NCBI RefSeq assembly: GCF_958979055.1
Contig: NC_084892.1
Coordinates: forward strand, 24,020,001-24,084,000
DNA length: 64,000 nt
Direction: 5' to 3'
Source of the DNA: Alnus glutinosa
Lineage: Eukaryota; Streptophyta; Magnoliopsida; Fagales; Betulaceae
Part shown: in pieces, positions 1 through 11,593 of the stretch
Layout of the letters: each line of letters begins with the position of its first letter
Position numbering within the stretch: position 1 is the stretch's first letter
Translations under genes and position numbers: made by a program
The notes under the pieces: model-generated
What the model was told of the DNA's origin: nothing
Database searches by the model: none
Seen by the model: only the letters and a program-made list of their open reading frames with translations

Positions 1-164
1 TTAAACGAGTGAGCCGGGTTTATACGGGTATGTATCGTTTAATAATCGAGTATAGTTTCGTGTCCACGAGTAGCTCATTTAATAACCGAGTCGCGTACGA
101 GCCGAGCTTTATCGAGCCGAGACCGAGCGAGCTCACGGGTAGCTTTGCTTCGTTTACATCCCTA
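1..164. mobile_element. Right-end fragment of hAT-like element
   Basis: This stretch is rich in gagc/cgag words (cgagccgag, gagcgagctc) and ends in cgtttacatcccta. The composition and the terminal pattern (ttacaaccct/tttacatcccta) match the right end of the better preserved element at 54689-55841. Only this end lies in the window. It has no coding capacity. Confidence 0.45.
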
Positions 165-786
165 GTGAGATAAGGTAAGTAAGTAGAGTTATGGCCTTGG
201 CATTGAAAGTATAGTTCCGATAATGGGGTTATGGCTCGAGCAATGGAGGCATGGCTCCAGTAAAGGAGGTATTGCTCAGTATTTAGTAGTAACATATGGC
301 ACTAATAATATGATAAGTAGAAATATGGCTTTGAATAGTAAAGAGTTAAGCATGATTGTATGTGGATATAATTGTCATCATTTGGATGCATTGTATATTG
401 TTAAATAAATCAATGTGTCACTATGTGGTTGAGGACTGTTGACTCACTCGACCATAGCATGAGATTATGGTGTTAACCACAATCACATGCGAATTTTGGC
501 AGGGATGAAGGGAACAGTTGCTAGTTTATATATAAGGACGAGATTTTTAGTTTGTATTAGAATAATATATGGTTTTGTATTATTAGTGTCGTTTGTGGCA
601 CATATGTTATCATTTTTGAATGTAATTATTGTATCAGAATGAAATGTTATTATTTTATATATTAAGGTTATTTGATCAGCTCTGATGTGTCATTGTAAAG
701 AAAAAATTTATTCCGCTGCCAATATTTAACTCTGATAATGTCGTAATGTCACGTGAAAATCAAAATTTTCACTTACAATTTCTTTT

Positions 787-818
<32 letters not shown>

Positions 819-1380
819 AAAAAGCGGGGCATTACTGGCGTATATAGGTTGATGTGCTCATTGACTTGATAGGGTGCTCATAAGGCAGTGTAGAGTCAAG
901 TTTTGAAGTAAGAACCTTAATTCTAATATCATATTAAATGATTAATTATCTCAAAAGTTTAAGATTATAGAAAAGTGGTAAATTTCATCATTTAACTAAT
1001 ACTTTAACAATAAAACAAAAATTATTTGTAGATCACTCTTAATAAAATAAAAGGAATTACTTATCCACTAGCCCTATACTTGTAATAAAAATAAAATAAA
1101 ATTCGTTTTAATTTGTAGATTACTCTCCTACTTGCACAATTCTCAAGTTTCCTATTAAATATTCTATCCTAAATCAAAAGTGAGAATTCGCATAAAGGAA
1201 ATTCCATCCAACTTAGAAGACCGATGGAAAAATAAAAAAAAAAGAAAAAAAAAAAAGGACATATAATCATGTAATTATCATTTGGTCCACCAAAAGCGTG
1301 CAAGTGCACTCATGGCTCCACAGCCTCCACTTTTCCCCGTTTGGAAATCATGAATTAATCCTGTGGAAAACTCCTGAAAC
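165..1380. other. AT-rich intergenic, upstream of CHX20-1
   Basis: No gene is recognisable. The stretch holds a poly-T tract at about 781-808 followed by gtgtgtgt, the TRIM LTR remnant at 932-1009, an A-rich patch near 1230-1256, and the proximal promoter of the CHX20-1 gene. A short open frame at 223-408 has no recognisable family and looks like chance. Confidence 0.5.
920..1009 (-). mobile_element. TRIM LTR with degenerate primer-binding site
   Basis: Read on the minus strand, 1009 to 932 runs from TGTTAAAGTATTAGTTAAAT to ...CATTTAATA. It is followed at 931-920 by TGATATTAGAAT, a decayed version of the initiator-Met tRNA primer site TGGTATCAGAGC. Length (78 bp) and sequence match the LTRs of the complete TRIM at 6860-7149. 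The partner LTR is not visible. Confidence 0.6.
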
Positions 1381-1385
1381 GGATC

Positions 1386-1392
1386 TATAAAA
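1386..1392 (+). promoter_or_regulatory. TATA box of CHX20-1
   Basis: TATAAAA lies 83 bp before the conserved start codon of CHX20-1. A transcript starting about 30 bp downstream would begin near 1415. No CACGTG G-box lies nearby, unlike the promoter of the paralogue at 32.9 kb. Confidence 0.6.
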
Positions 1393-1468
1393 CCCTTGAT
1401 ATCTCAAATGAACTTCCCCTCAACAAATATTGGAAAGCTTGTTGATGATCATCAACTCGATCACAACC

Positions 1469-4400
1469 ATGCAGTCGAACACGACCACCATCAAAACTTC
1501 ATCGGACGGAGCCTGGCAAGGTGATAATCCACTAAACTACGCCTTCCCGTTGTTAATCATTCAAACCACTTTAGTCCTCTTTGTCAGCCGCTCCCTCGCC
1601 TTCCTCCTCAAACCTCTCCGCCAACCGAAAGTCATTGCCGAGATAATGGTAAGTTTCAGTGCATGCCCTTCCTTCTACGTACCGTAATTCCTTAAAATGG
1701 TTAATTCTGTTCCCTTCTTCTTCTTTTTTTTATTTTTTATTATTATTTTTTTTTTTATTAATTTATGTTCCATAGTTTTTAAGTTCATGAATAATTATAT
1801 AAATCTTCAGGGTGGGATTTTGCTCGGACCCTCCGGACTTGGACGGAACAAGCAATTCTTGCACCTAGTTTTCCCTGCATGGAGCACTCCAATACTCGAA
1901 TCAGTGGCAAGTATCGGCCTTCTCTTCTTTCTATTCCTTGTGGGTCTCGAACTCGACCTGAGCTCCATTCGACGCAGCGGCAAACCGGCTTTCACCATAG
2001 CGCTTGCCGGAATCTCCCTCCCATTCCTCTTCAGCGCCGGAGTCACATTCCTCCTCCGCAAAGCTGTCCATGACGAGGAAGGAGTCGGCTACGCCCAGCT
2101 CCTCATGTTCATAGGCGTAGCTCTATCCATAACCGCGTTTCCCGTCCTCGCACGCATTCTCGCAGAACTCAAACTCCTAACGACCCAAGTAGGCGAGACC
2201 GCTATGGCCGCCGCGGCCTTCAACGACGTCGCTGCATGGGTTTTGCTGGCCCCGGCAGTGGCCCTCGCTGGCGGAGGCCACAAGAGTCCTTTAGTGTCCG
2301 TTTGGATTCTCATCTCCGGCGTTGCCTTCGTCGCTTTCATGCTGCTTCTCGTCAGGCCCGTGATGAAGAGGGTTGCGCGCCAGTGTTCGCCGGGGGACGA
2401 ATTTCCTGGCGAAGCCCGCGTTTGCTTGATCTTAGCCGGGGTAATGATATCCGGGTTTATGACTGACTTTATAGGGATACATGCAATCTTCGGAGCGTTT
2501 GTTTTCGGGTTGACGATTCCAAAAGGTGGTGAATTTGCCGCGAGAGTGACAAAAAGGATCGAGTATTTCGTTTCCGGTTTGCTTCTTCCGCTCTACTTTG
2601 CGTCCAGTGGGCTGAAGACCGATGTGGCTAAAATTCGAGGGGCGGAAGCGTGGGGTCTGTTGGTGCTTGTGATATCGACGGCGTGCGCGGGGAAGATTTT
2701 GGGGACGTTTGTGGTGGCGGTGCTCTGCATGATTCCGGTGAGGGAGTCTTTGGCGCTGGCCGTTCTGATGAATACTAAAGGGTTGGTCGAGCTTATTGTT
2801 CTCAATATTGGCAAGGAGAAGAAGGTTAGTACTGTTCTTCCTTCTTTAAATTTGGAAAATGTTTGGAGCAATAAAAATTTGTACTAAAAATTCAGGTGAA
2901 AGTTTATATTTATGAAAATAATTGTGACTTGGTAGTCCACATTTTAGTGATCAATTGACATGATAACTATTATGTGGACTGTCACATATGTTTCTAAATA
3001 AGGCTAGTGCTATGTAACAAATCACATTTTAGTATGCATCATGATAAGTACTACGTGAATGGTAGTGGGTATTATTCCTATAACACCCCTCTTAAAATTT
3101 ACTTATGCAATGCTAGCTAAAGCATTTATTTATTTATTTATTTATTTGTCCAAACCTATTACTTGATTATATGACTTCCATTATTAAATTCATTTAAAAA
3201 GTATCAGAATTTTTATTTTTTATCAGTTAAAAATATACTAAACAAATGCGTTTTAGATTGGATATATACATCATGATAAATATATGACAAACACATCGAG
3301 TAGTGACTTGAGAAAATGTTAATCAAATTGAAAATTATTGAATGATATATCTAACATCACGAAAAGTACCTGTCATCTAGAAGTTCTTTTACAAGGCCTT
3401 TTTGTTACATTGATTTGATGTCACCGGACAATCAGGCAAATTAGTCACTGTCATACTTGTAACAAAAAAGAAGAAGAAGAAAAAGACAAAATTCTGTATA
3501 AATTAAAGGTTGTATTTAATGTTCATCTCCTGATTACTAGCCAGGAGATATATATATATATATAGATTGTTATACACAAACAGTTCTTTTAATAATTTAT
3601 TTTCTAAATAAATAACCCTAATTAAGGATCATATCTTTCGTGTATATATATATATATATATAACTATTGTTCAAATTAATCCAAAATTATCCCAATAGTG
3701 TACTAGGAAAAATTTTGACGTACGATCAGTTATATATATACCTCAACCACAATGTTGGTGGAGAAATGTTTGGTTTTTATATTTTATTCATCTTTTGTTC
3801 ATTTTCGTATAAGAAATGAGGCAAATTTATAATTAAATTTGTGAAACCCACACATAAATTTTACAGATTTAATCATAAATTTGTGAAAAAGATGAACAAA
3901 AGATATATTCATATATAATAGCTCTCATGTTTAGATGTGTGAGAAAAATGCCCATGACCGTATTCTATTACAAAATAATTAGCTTACTGTCTGAATTTAA
4001 TTAATTAATTCAGCGGTGGCCCTATGATCAGCTAGTTATTACTTTTCTTTTCTTTCTTTTTTTTTTCTTTCTAAATGGCTAGTTTATTACTTAACCAGTA
4101 ACAATTATTACTTTTTTTAGCCCCCCAGGACGTACGTAATATATACTTGTTCTGCAAGTACTCCAAATCAAGAATATAAAACAAATCTTTGATCTTTGCC
4201 TTTATGTATGTATTAGACCATCCCAGCAGCTTATGTAAATTTCAATCTATTTTCTATAACCAAACTCACTTTTTGCTTGTTTACATAATTACCTTTAAAA
4301 CTATCCCCCAACAGATTATTTAAATTTATATCTATTTTATTAAAATAATCATTTAATTTTATTTTTTTATTTTTTATTTTTAAAAAAAATTTGTTAAATC

Positions 4401-7400
4401 CTCATGTCCACTCCTCTCCACAGACCCGAAATCATCTCACAAGCATTTCATCAACCAAACGACTTGCACTTTCAAGATCAAAATCAACCCACGGTAACTC
4501 ACCACACTATTATCAACCAACCAAAATCAACCAGAATTATCACATAGACACACCACACAGACTACACACATCACGGCATCACCACCGCACCACCATCGCA
4601 CTAGACAACCGGCAACCATAACCACCGAACCAGACAACCGGCAACCATAACCACCGCACCAGACCACCTAAAACCTCCAGAAGATCGGCAACCCAAACCC
4701 AAAAACTTTCGAAAGATCGGCAATCCAAACCCATACGCCCCAACTCAAAAACTTCCAAAAAATTGGCAACCCGTACCCATCCTCCCAAATCCCAATCTGA
4801 AACGGCGTCGCTGGGTTTCACAGTGAGTCTACGGATCAATTGGATCAGGCTGACGAGGACCACAAGGAGGACAAAGTTCTTGGCGAAGATGAACACGGTG
4901 ACCCACGGGTTCTACTCAAGCTTGTGCGGGAGGGGCTTGCGAGGGCAGCGACGTGCCGCGTTGGTGGTGTTGGCCACGGGTTTCTTCTCTTGTTAGGCCT
5001 TTATCGTCGCCGTCGAGGGGACTGGGTTAGGGAAGCGAGGCTTCGTTGACGCCGAGCGATTAGACGTTGGTGGTCCTCTTCTCGGTCGCCACCATACCCA
5101 TCCTCCAAGCATGACCGACTGAGAGAGAGAACGTCGAAGAACAAGCAAGAAAACGCACGCAAAGAAAGAACAAGAAGCTTCGAGAAAGTGAGAAAAAGTA
5201 AGAAAAAATAATAAAATATAAAATACATCTGTGAACAGTATCAACCCACATGTGGTGTGATACTGTTCACAAATGGACGATGGAGCTATTCTGGCGTTGG
5301 ATTGCATAATCTGATAGAAGAAGATTTTATTATTTCTACTATCTACTTTAGCTAAGAGTTGGAGATGCTCAGTGGTGAATTGTATTTTTCTTTATATAGC
5401 TAGTGTTCTTTGGAGCCTTTATGCATGCATAATATCCTTTTCATATATTATATATATTATAAAAAGCTCCCGTCTTATCCACCCATAATGGTGATGGAAC
5501 CTTCAAATTTTTAACTCCTCCACCTTGCTTCCTCAGTGCCTGCTGCGCGCCATTTTCTCATCTGGCTTTTGTCGTGAGACGCCGAGTGGGTTTTCATTAC
5601 TTTTTGAAATTCTATCCATATTCATCTTCATACTCTTTTATATATATATATATGCTGTCGCATCTCCTCCGAAAATGGACATTATCCAGGCCATAAGATT
5701 TGAGAGTTAAACATCATTTAAATATTAAAGGAAAGTGTAGATACCCCTTCAAACTACTTTTCTATTATTAATATGTTATTTAAATGATCAATTGTGTCAA
5801 TGTTTTGAATAATTAATTTTACTCATTCATTACTAGTCCATTAAATGTGGACGAGTAGAATTACTCTAATGTCCTTCATAAATTATTAAAAAATATCAAT
5901 GTCCTACTAAAACTAACAAAAAGATAAAAATAATTTTAAAAAAGTTTCAATAAGATAAATATATTCTTATCAATTCGGGAAAAAAAAAAAAAAAACTAAA
6001 ACTAAAACTAAAACATTTTTTTTTTTGAAAGATTGAAAAAAAAAAAATAAATAAGATGAGAAAACTGAAAATTATACAACACCCAATCTAAAAAAAAATA
6101 ATGAAAAAAGTGAAAAAACCTCGGTTTTTATTTTTATTTTTTCTCTCATTTTTGCATTTTTTTTTTGTTTTTATATTAATTTAAGAATTTATATAATTTT
6201 ATGAATAGTATTTTATCATTAGGAGACATTGACATTAATGTTTGGTAGTTTAGGGAAGACATTGACACAATTGGTAGTTTGAGGGGTACATTAATAATTG
6301 GGTGATAGTTTAAAGAAGTATGTGTATTAATTTTCCCTTAATATTACTAATTAACAATCCTACTTCAGTCTTCTAATTAAGATGTCATCCATCGATCTAT
6401 GAGAAATATATTAGTCATGAGAAACACACATTCATAACTCATTTTATTAGATGAACCTTAAATTTTACTAAAATTCAAACAATCTAAAAGAAGAGTGCTG
6501 CAGGGCCCATTAGCCTCGAGTAGGAGGTGAACCCCGCACCCTAAGTTGTCCAGTGTAAGTGGTCTCCACGGTTTAATTTCAAGTATCTTAATAATCTCAT
6601 TTTACTTCTAGGCTTCTAGCCTATGATTGGAAGTATTACGAAGCTCACCTGCCTCGAATAGATAAACTTCACACCCTAATATAAGTTGATCAGGGCAACT
6701 CAGCTTTGCAGCCTAATGAATCCCCATCCCATCATACTTCTAGCCTATGCCTACATTCCAAATATCTTAGTTTACTTAATTATTCTCAATAAACTATCAT
6801 TAATTATTAAAATCTTAATAGCAATAGGTTATAGTAATAGATAGTTACATTTTTGAAACCGTTGAAGAATTGATTAAATGGTTAAATTTATACTTTTTTA
6901 TTAGTTTAATTAAGCGTATGGAATAAATGATGATTTAACATGGTATCAAAGTAGAGGTCATGATTTTGAACCTTGTCTCGTTCATTTACCTCTCATTTTA
7001 ATTAAATATTTCACATGTCGGACATTATCTATTAAAAGAGATCGGAGTTTGAACGCATATGTGAGGAAGAGTGTTGAAGTATTAATTAAATGAGTACATT
7101 TATCTCTTCCTATCCGCTTAAACTTTTAAGATATAAGGGCGATTTAACAGAAACTATGGTTTTTTTTTTTATCATTATTATTTTCCTGTTCTTTAGTTTA
7201 AAATTTTGGTGTATGTACATGTGTTTGTTAAATCTTTGTAAATTGTAATTGCCCTGCAGGTTATTAACGACGAGATGTTTGCTGTATTAGTCCTCATGGC
7301 ACTATTTACTACCTTCATGACAACTCCGACAGTGATGGCCATATACAAACCTTCGCGTGCCATTGGTTCTCAAGCTAATCGCCGATTGCCTCTCGCAGAA

Positions 7401-9106
7401 AACTCACAAGATGAGCTTCGTATCCTTGCATGTGTCCACACAACCGAGAATGTACCGTCGCTCATCAGCCTCGTCGATTCGATTCGTAGCCCTAAAAGAT
7501 CCCCATCACTAAAACTCTACGTCATGCATCTTGTTGAGCTGACTGATCGCACATCCTCGATCATGATGGCTCGACGCACTCGAAAGAACGGCTTTCCCTT
7601 CATAAATCGCTTCCACCAAGGTGCCGGCCGACAAGACCCAATCGCCGATGCATTTGAGGCCTACGGCCAAGAAAGCCGCGTCAACATCCGCCACTCAACG
7701 GCTATCTCGTCGTTGGCCACGATGCAAGACGACATCTGCCACATAGCGCAAGAAAAAAGAGTGGCAATGATCATTTTGCCTTTCCACAAACAGTGGAGTA
7801 ACGGAGATGATCAGAGCGAGGAAGCTACGGAGAATGTAAACCACGGTTGGAGAGTGGTCAATCAGAGGGTGCTACAGACTGCACCGTGCTCGGTGGCGGT
7901 GCTCGTCGACCGTAGATTTAGCGGCAGGTCTGAGGAGGCAGGGCCGAGCACCGCCATAGCTAAAACAGTTTGTATTGTGCTTTTCGGTGGACCTGACGAT
8001 CACGAGGCACTGGAGTTGGGAGGAAGGATGGCAGAAAATCCAGCAGTAAAGCTGACCATTCTGAGGTTCCTGGAAAAAGCTGAGGACGAGGAGGAGGAGG
8101 AGAGTATGGAGAAGCGCTATGGCTGCTCAACCGTCCCGATGAACGACAAGATCAGAGACAAGGTAGCCTCTTATTCCTCGTAATTATCTCTCAGTTGTGA
8201 GACATCTCGGTGATAAGTAAAATTTTTTCTATTATGTTTCAAAGTATATATATACATAGTTGAATATAAAATAAATGGTTAAATTTACTACTTTTTATTT
8301 GTTTAACTTTTTAAAATAAGTTGTGATTTAATTGATATTAGAGCTAAAATTTAAATCCACACGTGAAGAGGATTATTAACTAGTTTTAGTATTTTTTTAA
8401 TGTTCATCTGAAAGAATATAAATGACATAAAAAAAATTAAAAAATTACATCCATGTTATTCAGAATGACATAGATGTAAATTTTGTATTATATTTATGTT
8501 ATTCAAGATGAACTCTAAAAGAAACTCTAATATTTTTTTAAAATAAATGATCAAATTCATTTCTTTTTATCTACTTAGCTTTTGAAATAAGATAAATGAT
8601 TAAATTCACGTATTTGTATTTACTTAAGCTTTTTAGTATAAGTAATAATTAATTAAACATGATATCTTCAGACCAGAAAAGGTAAATTTTATTGGGAACA
8701 TTAAATTATTAATGGCTATGGCCAGGAGCTGGATGAGATTGCAATGACCATAAGGAGGAGGAATCAATCAGTGAAGTACGAAGAAAAGGTCTTGGGCGAC
8801 ATCAAAGAGGGAGTGCTAAAAATAGGGCAGAGTAGGGAGTACGAGTTGGTAATCGTGGGAAAGAGACAGATCGTATCAAAACATAGGACAGAGCTACCCG
8901 CCGACCAGATCGCGGATGTTGAGTTGGGACCTGCCGGAGACATTTTTGCATCGTCGGGCTGCAGCATATTGCCTTCGGTGCTGGTGATACAACAACAGCA
9001 AATACTAGGTCCAAATGCAAACAAGAATACTGCTTCGGAGATGGTCCAGGACATGGAAGTGACAACAATTGATGCTCCGAGCACGGACAACGAGCCGGAT
9101 GTGTGA
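1469..9106 (+). CDS. CHX20: Cation/H+ antiporter, CHX20-like, paralogue 1 (4 exons)
   Basis: CPA2-family cation/H+ exchanger, closest by recall to Arabidopsis CHX20, an endomembrane K+/H+ exchanger of guard cells. Exons 1469-1648, 1811-2824, 7260-8162 and 8726-9106 join in phase 0 into 825 aa (CHX20 about 838). All introns are GT-AG: 162, 4435 and 563 bp. The Na+/H+ exchanger domain spans about residues 20-430 (GGILLGPSGLGRN, FNDVAAW at 197-203, LPLYFASSGLKT, MNTKGLVELIVLNIG); a soluble C-terminal half follows (LPFHKQW, CSVAVLVDR, FGGPDDHEALELGGRMAE). The start at 1469 matches the family N-terminus (TIKTSSDGAWQGDN); an in-frame ATG at 1445 would add eight residues. Compared with paralogue 2 it has Pro at 119 and 208 and Tyr at 312 where paralogue 2 and CHX20 (from memory) have Arg, Leu and Asp. 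The frame is intact, so it is probably expressed, but function may be altered. Confidence 0.93.
2825..4215 (+). other. CHX20-1 intron 2, left part
   Basis: Intronic AT-rich DNA with simple repeats: (TTTA)n near 3123-3148 and (TA)n at about 3548-3562 and 3644-3662. No gene or complete mobile element is recognisable. Confidence 0.5.
4216..5370. mobile_element. Candidate DNA transposon carrying a gene fragment
   Basis: The ends are loosely inverted: GACCATCCCAGCAGCTTATG on the left, and GAGCATCTCCAACTCTTAGC when the right end is read on the minus strand. The middle (about 4780-5050) is GC-rich, unlike the surrounding intron. On the minus strand it has a membrane-like segment with FIFAKNFVLLVVLVSL at 4896-4840, flanked by in-frame stops. 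This layout fits a non-autonomous element that captured host exons (Pack-type). No clear target-site duplication was found and the source gene was not recognised. Confidence 0.4.
5731..6339. mobile_element. Fold-back MITE in intron 2
   Basis: Long imperfect inverted repeats: the left arm reads taccccttcaaactac ... caattgtgtcaatgt and the right arm acattgacacaattgg ... gtttgaggggtac. The middle is A/T-rich with homopolymers. A relative lies at 45576-46284 (caaactaccaaaaaatgtcaatg) and a truncated one near 29470-29570. Confidence 0.6.
6360..6859. other. Intron 2 sequence with an imperfect direct repeat
   Basis: Two diverged units about 140 bp apart share cctcgagtagg/cctcgaatag, caccctaagttgtccag/caccctaatataagttgatcag and ggtttaa/gcagccta (about 6508-6580 and 6650-6722). 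They resemble pieces of a retroelement leader, but the family is not identified. Confidence 0.35.
6860..7149 (+). mobile_element. Complete TRIM retrotransposon (290 bp)
   Basis: Terminal-repeat retrotransposon in miniature. LTR1 is 6860-6940 and LTR2 7072-7149, both ending GATTTAACA; LTR2 starts TGTTGAAGTATTAATTAAAT and LTR1 the same with T1 changed to C. The primer-binding site TGGTATCAAAGT (6941-6952) follows LTR1 directly and a purine tract GAGGAAGAG precedes LTR2. The target-site duplication GAAAC is exact (6855-6859 and 7150-7154). The element has no coding capacity. It ends 110 bp before exon 3 of CHX20-1. Confidence 0.88.
8258..8671 (+). mobile_element. TRIM LTR remnants in intron 3
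   Basis: An LTR-like stretch at about 8258-8333 runs into ttgatattagagc, a mutated primer site. Two further LTR-like pieces follow at about 8538-8589 and 8590-8659, the last ending aattaaaca before tgatatcttcag. Between them sits a short palindromic insert (about 8396-8510, gttcatctgaaag ... ttcaagatgaac). Together they make up most of intron 3 of CHX20-1. Confidence 0.6.
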
Positions 9107-9423
9107 TCGATCTGAAGGAGTTTGGACCGCTTGATCAGTATGTACTTGATTTAGGTCTTGTCAAAAAGTCCAGGTTTGACAGGATTCTCGTTCCTTCGAA
9201 CATTCTTTGTTGAGTCCCTATGTTTGTTTAGTCCCTATGTCTTGAACCTTTTCTTTTGTTGAGTATCGATCTGAAGGAGTTTGGACCGCTTGATCAGTAT
9301 GTACTTGATCTAGGTCTTGTCAAAAAGTCCAGGTCTGATAGGATTCTCGTTCCTTCGAACCTTCTTTATTGAGTCCCTATGTTTGTTTAGTCTCTATGTC
9401 TTGAACCTTTTCTTTTGTTGAGT
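9106..9423 (+). repeat. 2 x 159-bp tandem repeat in CHX20-1 3' region
   Basis: Unit 1 (9106-9264) and unit 2 (9265-9423) both begin atcgatctgaaggagtttgg and differ at only a handful of positions. Unit 1 starts on the last base of the stop codon, so the repeat lies wholly in the presumed 3' UTR. The decayed copy at 14.2 kb has only one unit, so this duplication is probably younger than the segmental one. Confidence 0.85.
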
Positions 9424-10750
9424 TCTTATGCTTTGATTGTTTAATTTCTGTAAGATATAATGTTTTTCATTAATTGTTTAATAGTAAACTTAATCCAACT
9501 TGTTTTTCTTCATACAAAGATGTAGATGCCATATGGCAAGGGCATGAAAAAAAACTATCTTTGCTTGAAGCAAACATTGGAGGCCCGATCCTCGCAATTT
9601 GATCTCTTATTTATCTTTTTCTCCTATTTATTTAATTTCTCTTTATAAGAATCCTTTGGATCCCATCAAGATCTTCCCTGAACTAATTCAGACTCCAACG
9701 GAAGGAAAAATAAAATTAATAGTCTGCCTCAATAATAAAGAACGAATTTAGTTACTAATTTCCTGGTTACATGGCAACTCTGGTGCACAGTTTGACCTAC
9801 TATATTGAAACCAAAAAAAAAAAAATTGCTTCAATCAGGAAAAAAAGAGAAGAACAAGGGTTAAATCCATTATTGGTTATTAATGTGATTTGCACTTTTA
9901 TCAAATAGTTACCTCTATTTTCAAAATAATTATAAGAAGTGATACTCGTGGTTTTTTTATTTTTTTTTGTCCTTGTCGGCTCCGTACGACTATATATATA
10001 TTCAGACCAAAACTTTAACAGCTCATCACGTCAAAACCATTCGACATCTGCTACATGTCTCACTCAAGAAATTTTAAAAAATTAGCATGGGGCGATCACC
10101 CTTGGCTACCACCTACTGACTGGGGAGATCCCACCCCCGATGGGTGGCGGGGAACCCACGCCGGGGTGGGATCCCACACACCCCACAATCCCACAATCCC
10201 ACAGCCCCATTCCTCAAACTTTCCATTATCAATTGCTTCCTTCCCTTTCATCAGTACAACGCCTCACAACAATATCCCTTTCTACATTATTTTCCTTTCT
10301 ACTATTTTCTGTTAAAATATTAATTAAATTTCTGATTTAACACTTCCACTGCCTCCACCATCCCACCACTACATGATCTATCTCCTTCAGCACATCCATC
10401 TGAATCATTGCTAATCCCAACAAGCAATTGATTCAAACCCCTTACGTACTATTCCCCTAGCTTCCCGAACCTCTAGCCATTTCAATTCAATCAACAACAG
10501 AAAACAAAATTACCAATCCAACCTTGATAGCCTACAAGATCTGCCACCAGAGACATTTACGGGTGACCGGCCGACCACCTCAACCAGCTAACCATAACAG
10601 GAAAAACATCAGCAAATCAATAGGGTGGTTAGTGGAGAATTAAGCACGGGGTGCTATTTGTTCACATCAGTTTCAGCTTCAAGTTTGGCTGCATATTATA
10701 TATGCTGTGTGACAATTGACAATTGACAATGGGAGGGTATATATCTGCAA
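9424..10750. other. Intergenic, CHX20-1 downstream
   Basis: No gene is recognisable. The part up to about 10180 belongs to duplication copy A. A GC-rich patch at 10100-10190 (gatcccacccccgatgggtggc) recurs at 15940-16010. The stretch 10330-10680 is unique, slightly C-rich sequence with no recognisable family. Confidence 0.5.
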
Positions 10751-10878
10751 ATGGCCACTATCATCTCTTATATATTATATATCCCCCCATAATTTTGAAT
10801 CTTACGAATTTTTTACTCATCCACTTTGCTTCCTCAGTGGTGCGTGTCGGACTCACCATTTCCTCGATCACTTACTTT

Positions 10879-11244
10879 TATTAGAATATAAAATAAATGA
10901 TTAAATTTAAGGAAAACTTTACAAAATAGTATTAAACTACCATGCATTTTAATGGAATGATACTAAACTTTAAAAACTGTCAAACCCGAGTATTTTGTCA
11001 AGTTTTGGGTATTTAATTATCTGAAACCTTTACTTTAACATGGTATCAGAGGCAAAGTTATTGAATTCGACCATTGACTCCGTCATTCAGTACCTCTCAT
11101 TTCAATTAAGTATTTCATCATTAATTAAGAAGAAATTTGAGCACACACAGATTGAAAGGCAAGTATTAAAATATAAAATAAATGATTAAATACATCGTTT
11201 TATATATATCAACTTAAACTATTGAAATAAATAGTAATTTAACA
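10879..11244 (+). mobile_element. TRIM retrotransposon, LTR1 interrupted
   Basis: LTR1 starts tattagaatataaaataaat at 10879, is split by an insert (about 10910-11020), and ends ctttaaca at 11040. The primer site TGGTATCAGAGG is at 11041-11052, matching initiator tRNA-Met better than any other copy here. LTR2 is about 11162-11244, ending aatttaaca. The target-site duplication ACTTT is exact (10874-10878 and 11245-11249). Confidence 0.85.
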
Positions 11245-11416
11245 ACTTTATCGTGAGACGTAGGTGGCAATCGTTCTTAACCTAAATTGTAATAGGCCGG
11301 GCTGGGTTTTCATTACCTTTTGAAATTCTATCCATATTCGCATCTCCTCCCAAAATGGTCGGACAGTAAGTATCCTTGCCATGAGATTTGAGAGTTAAAC
11401 ATCATTTTAAATGAGG

Positions 11417-11593
11417 AATGCTAGAGCATCTTCTTGTGTTCTCCTGGTGTTCTACTGGAATGGCATAGATGTAATATTTTTTAATTAAAAAATTGCAACT
11501 ATGTCATCCAAAATGACATAAATGTAATTTTTTAATTACATCTATGCCATTTCATGAGAACACTAGGAGAACACCAGAAGATGCTCTAACATT
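11417..11593. mobile_element. Palindromic MITE, 177 bp
   Basis: Nearly the whole element is an inverted repeat. The left arm is aatgctagagcatcttcttg ... ggcatagatgtaat, and the right arm is its reverse complement, ending agaagatgctctaacatt. A transcript would fold into a long hairpin. There is no coding capacity. Confidence 0.8.

Larger units (their letters stand above)
5470..10180 (+). repeat. Tandem segmental duplication, copy A
   Basis: This stretch runs from intron 2 of CHX20-1 past its last exon. Two blocks reappear downstream: 5470-6358 matches about 10750-11620 (shared cttcctcagtg, gggttttcattac, gaaattctatccatattc, agatttgagagttaaacatc), and about 8990-10180 matches about 14105-16110. 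Exon 3 and most of exon 4 have no counterpart in copy B. Confidence 0.7.

Noticed and set aside
1430..1468. Upstream start of CHX20-1 at the TTG 1430 or ATG 1445
   Set aside because: TTG is not a normal plant start. The paralogue and Arabidopsis CHX20 both begin at the position of the ATG at 1469.
6941..6952. TGGTATCAAAGT as the start of a full Copia element
   Set aside because: A second LTR lies only 119 bp further on and an exact 5-bp duplication closes the element, so it is a TRIM rather than a truncated Copia.
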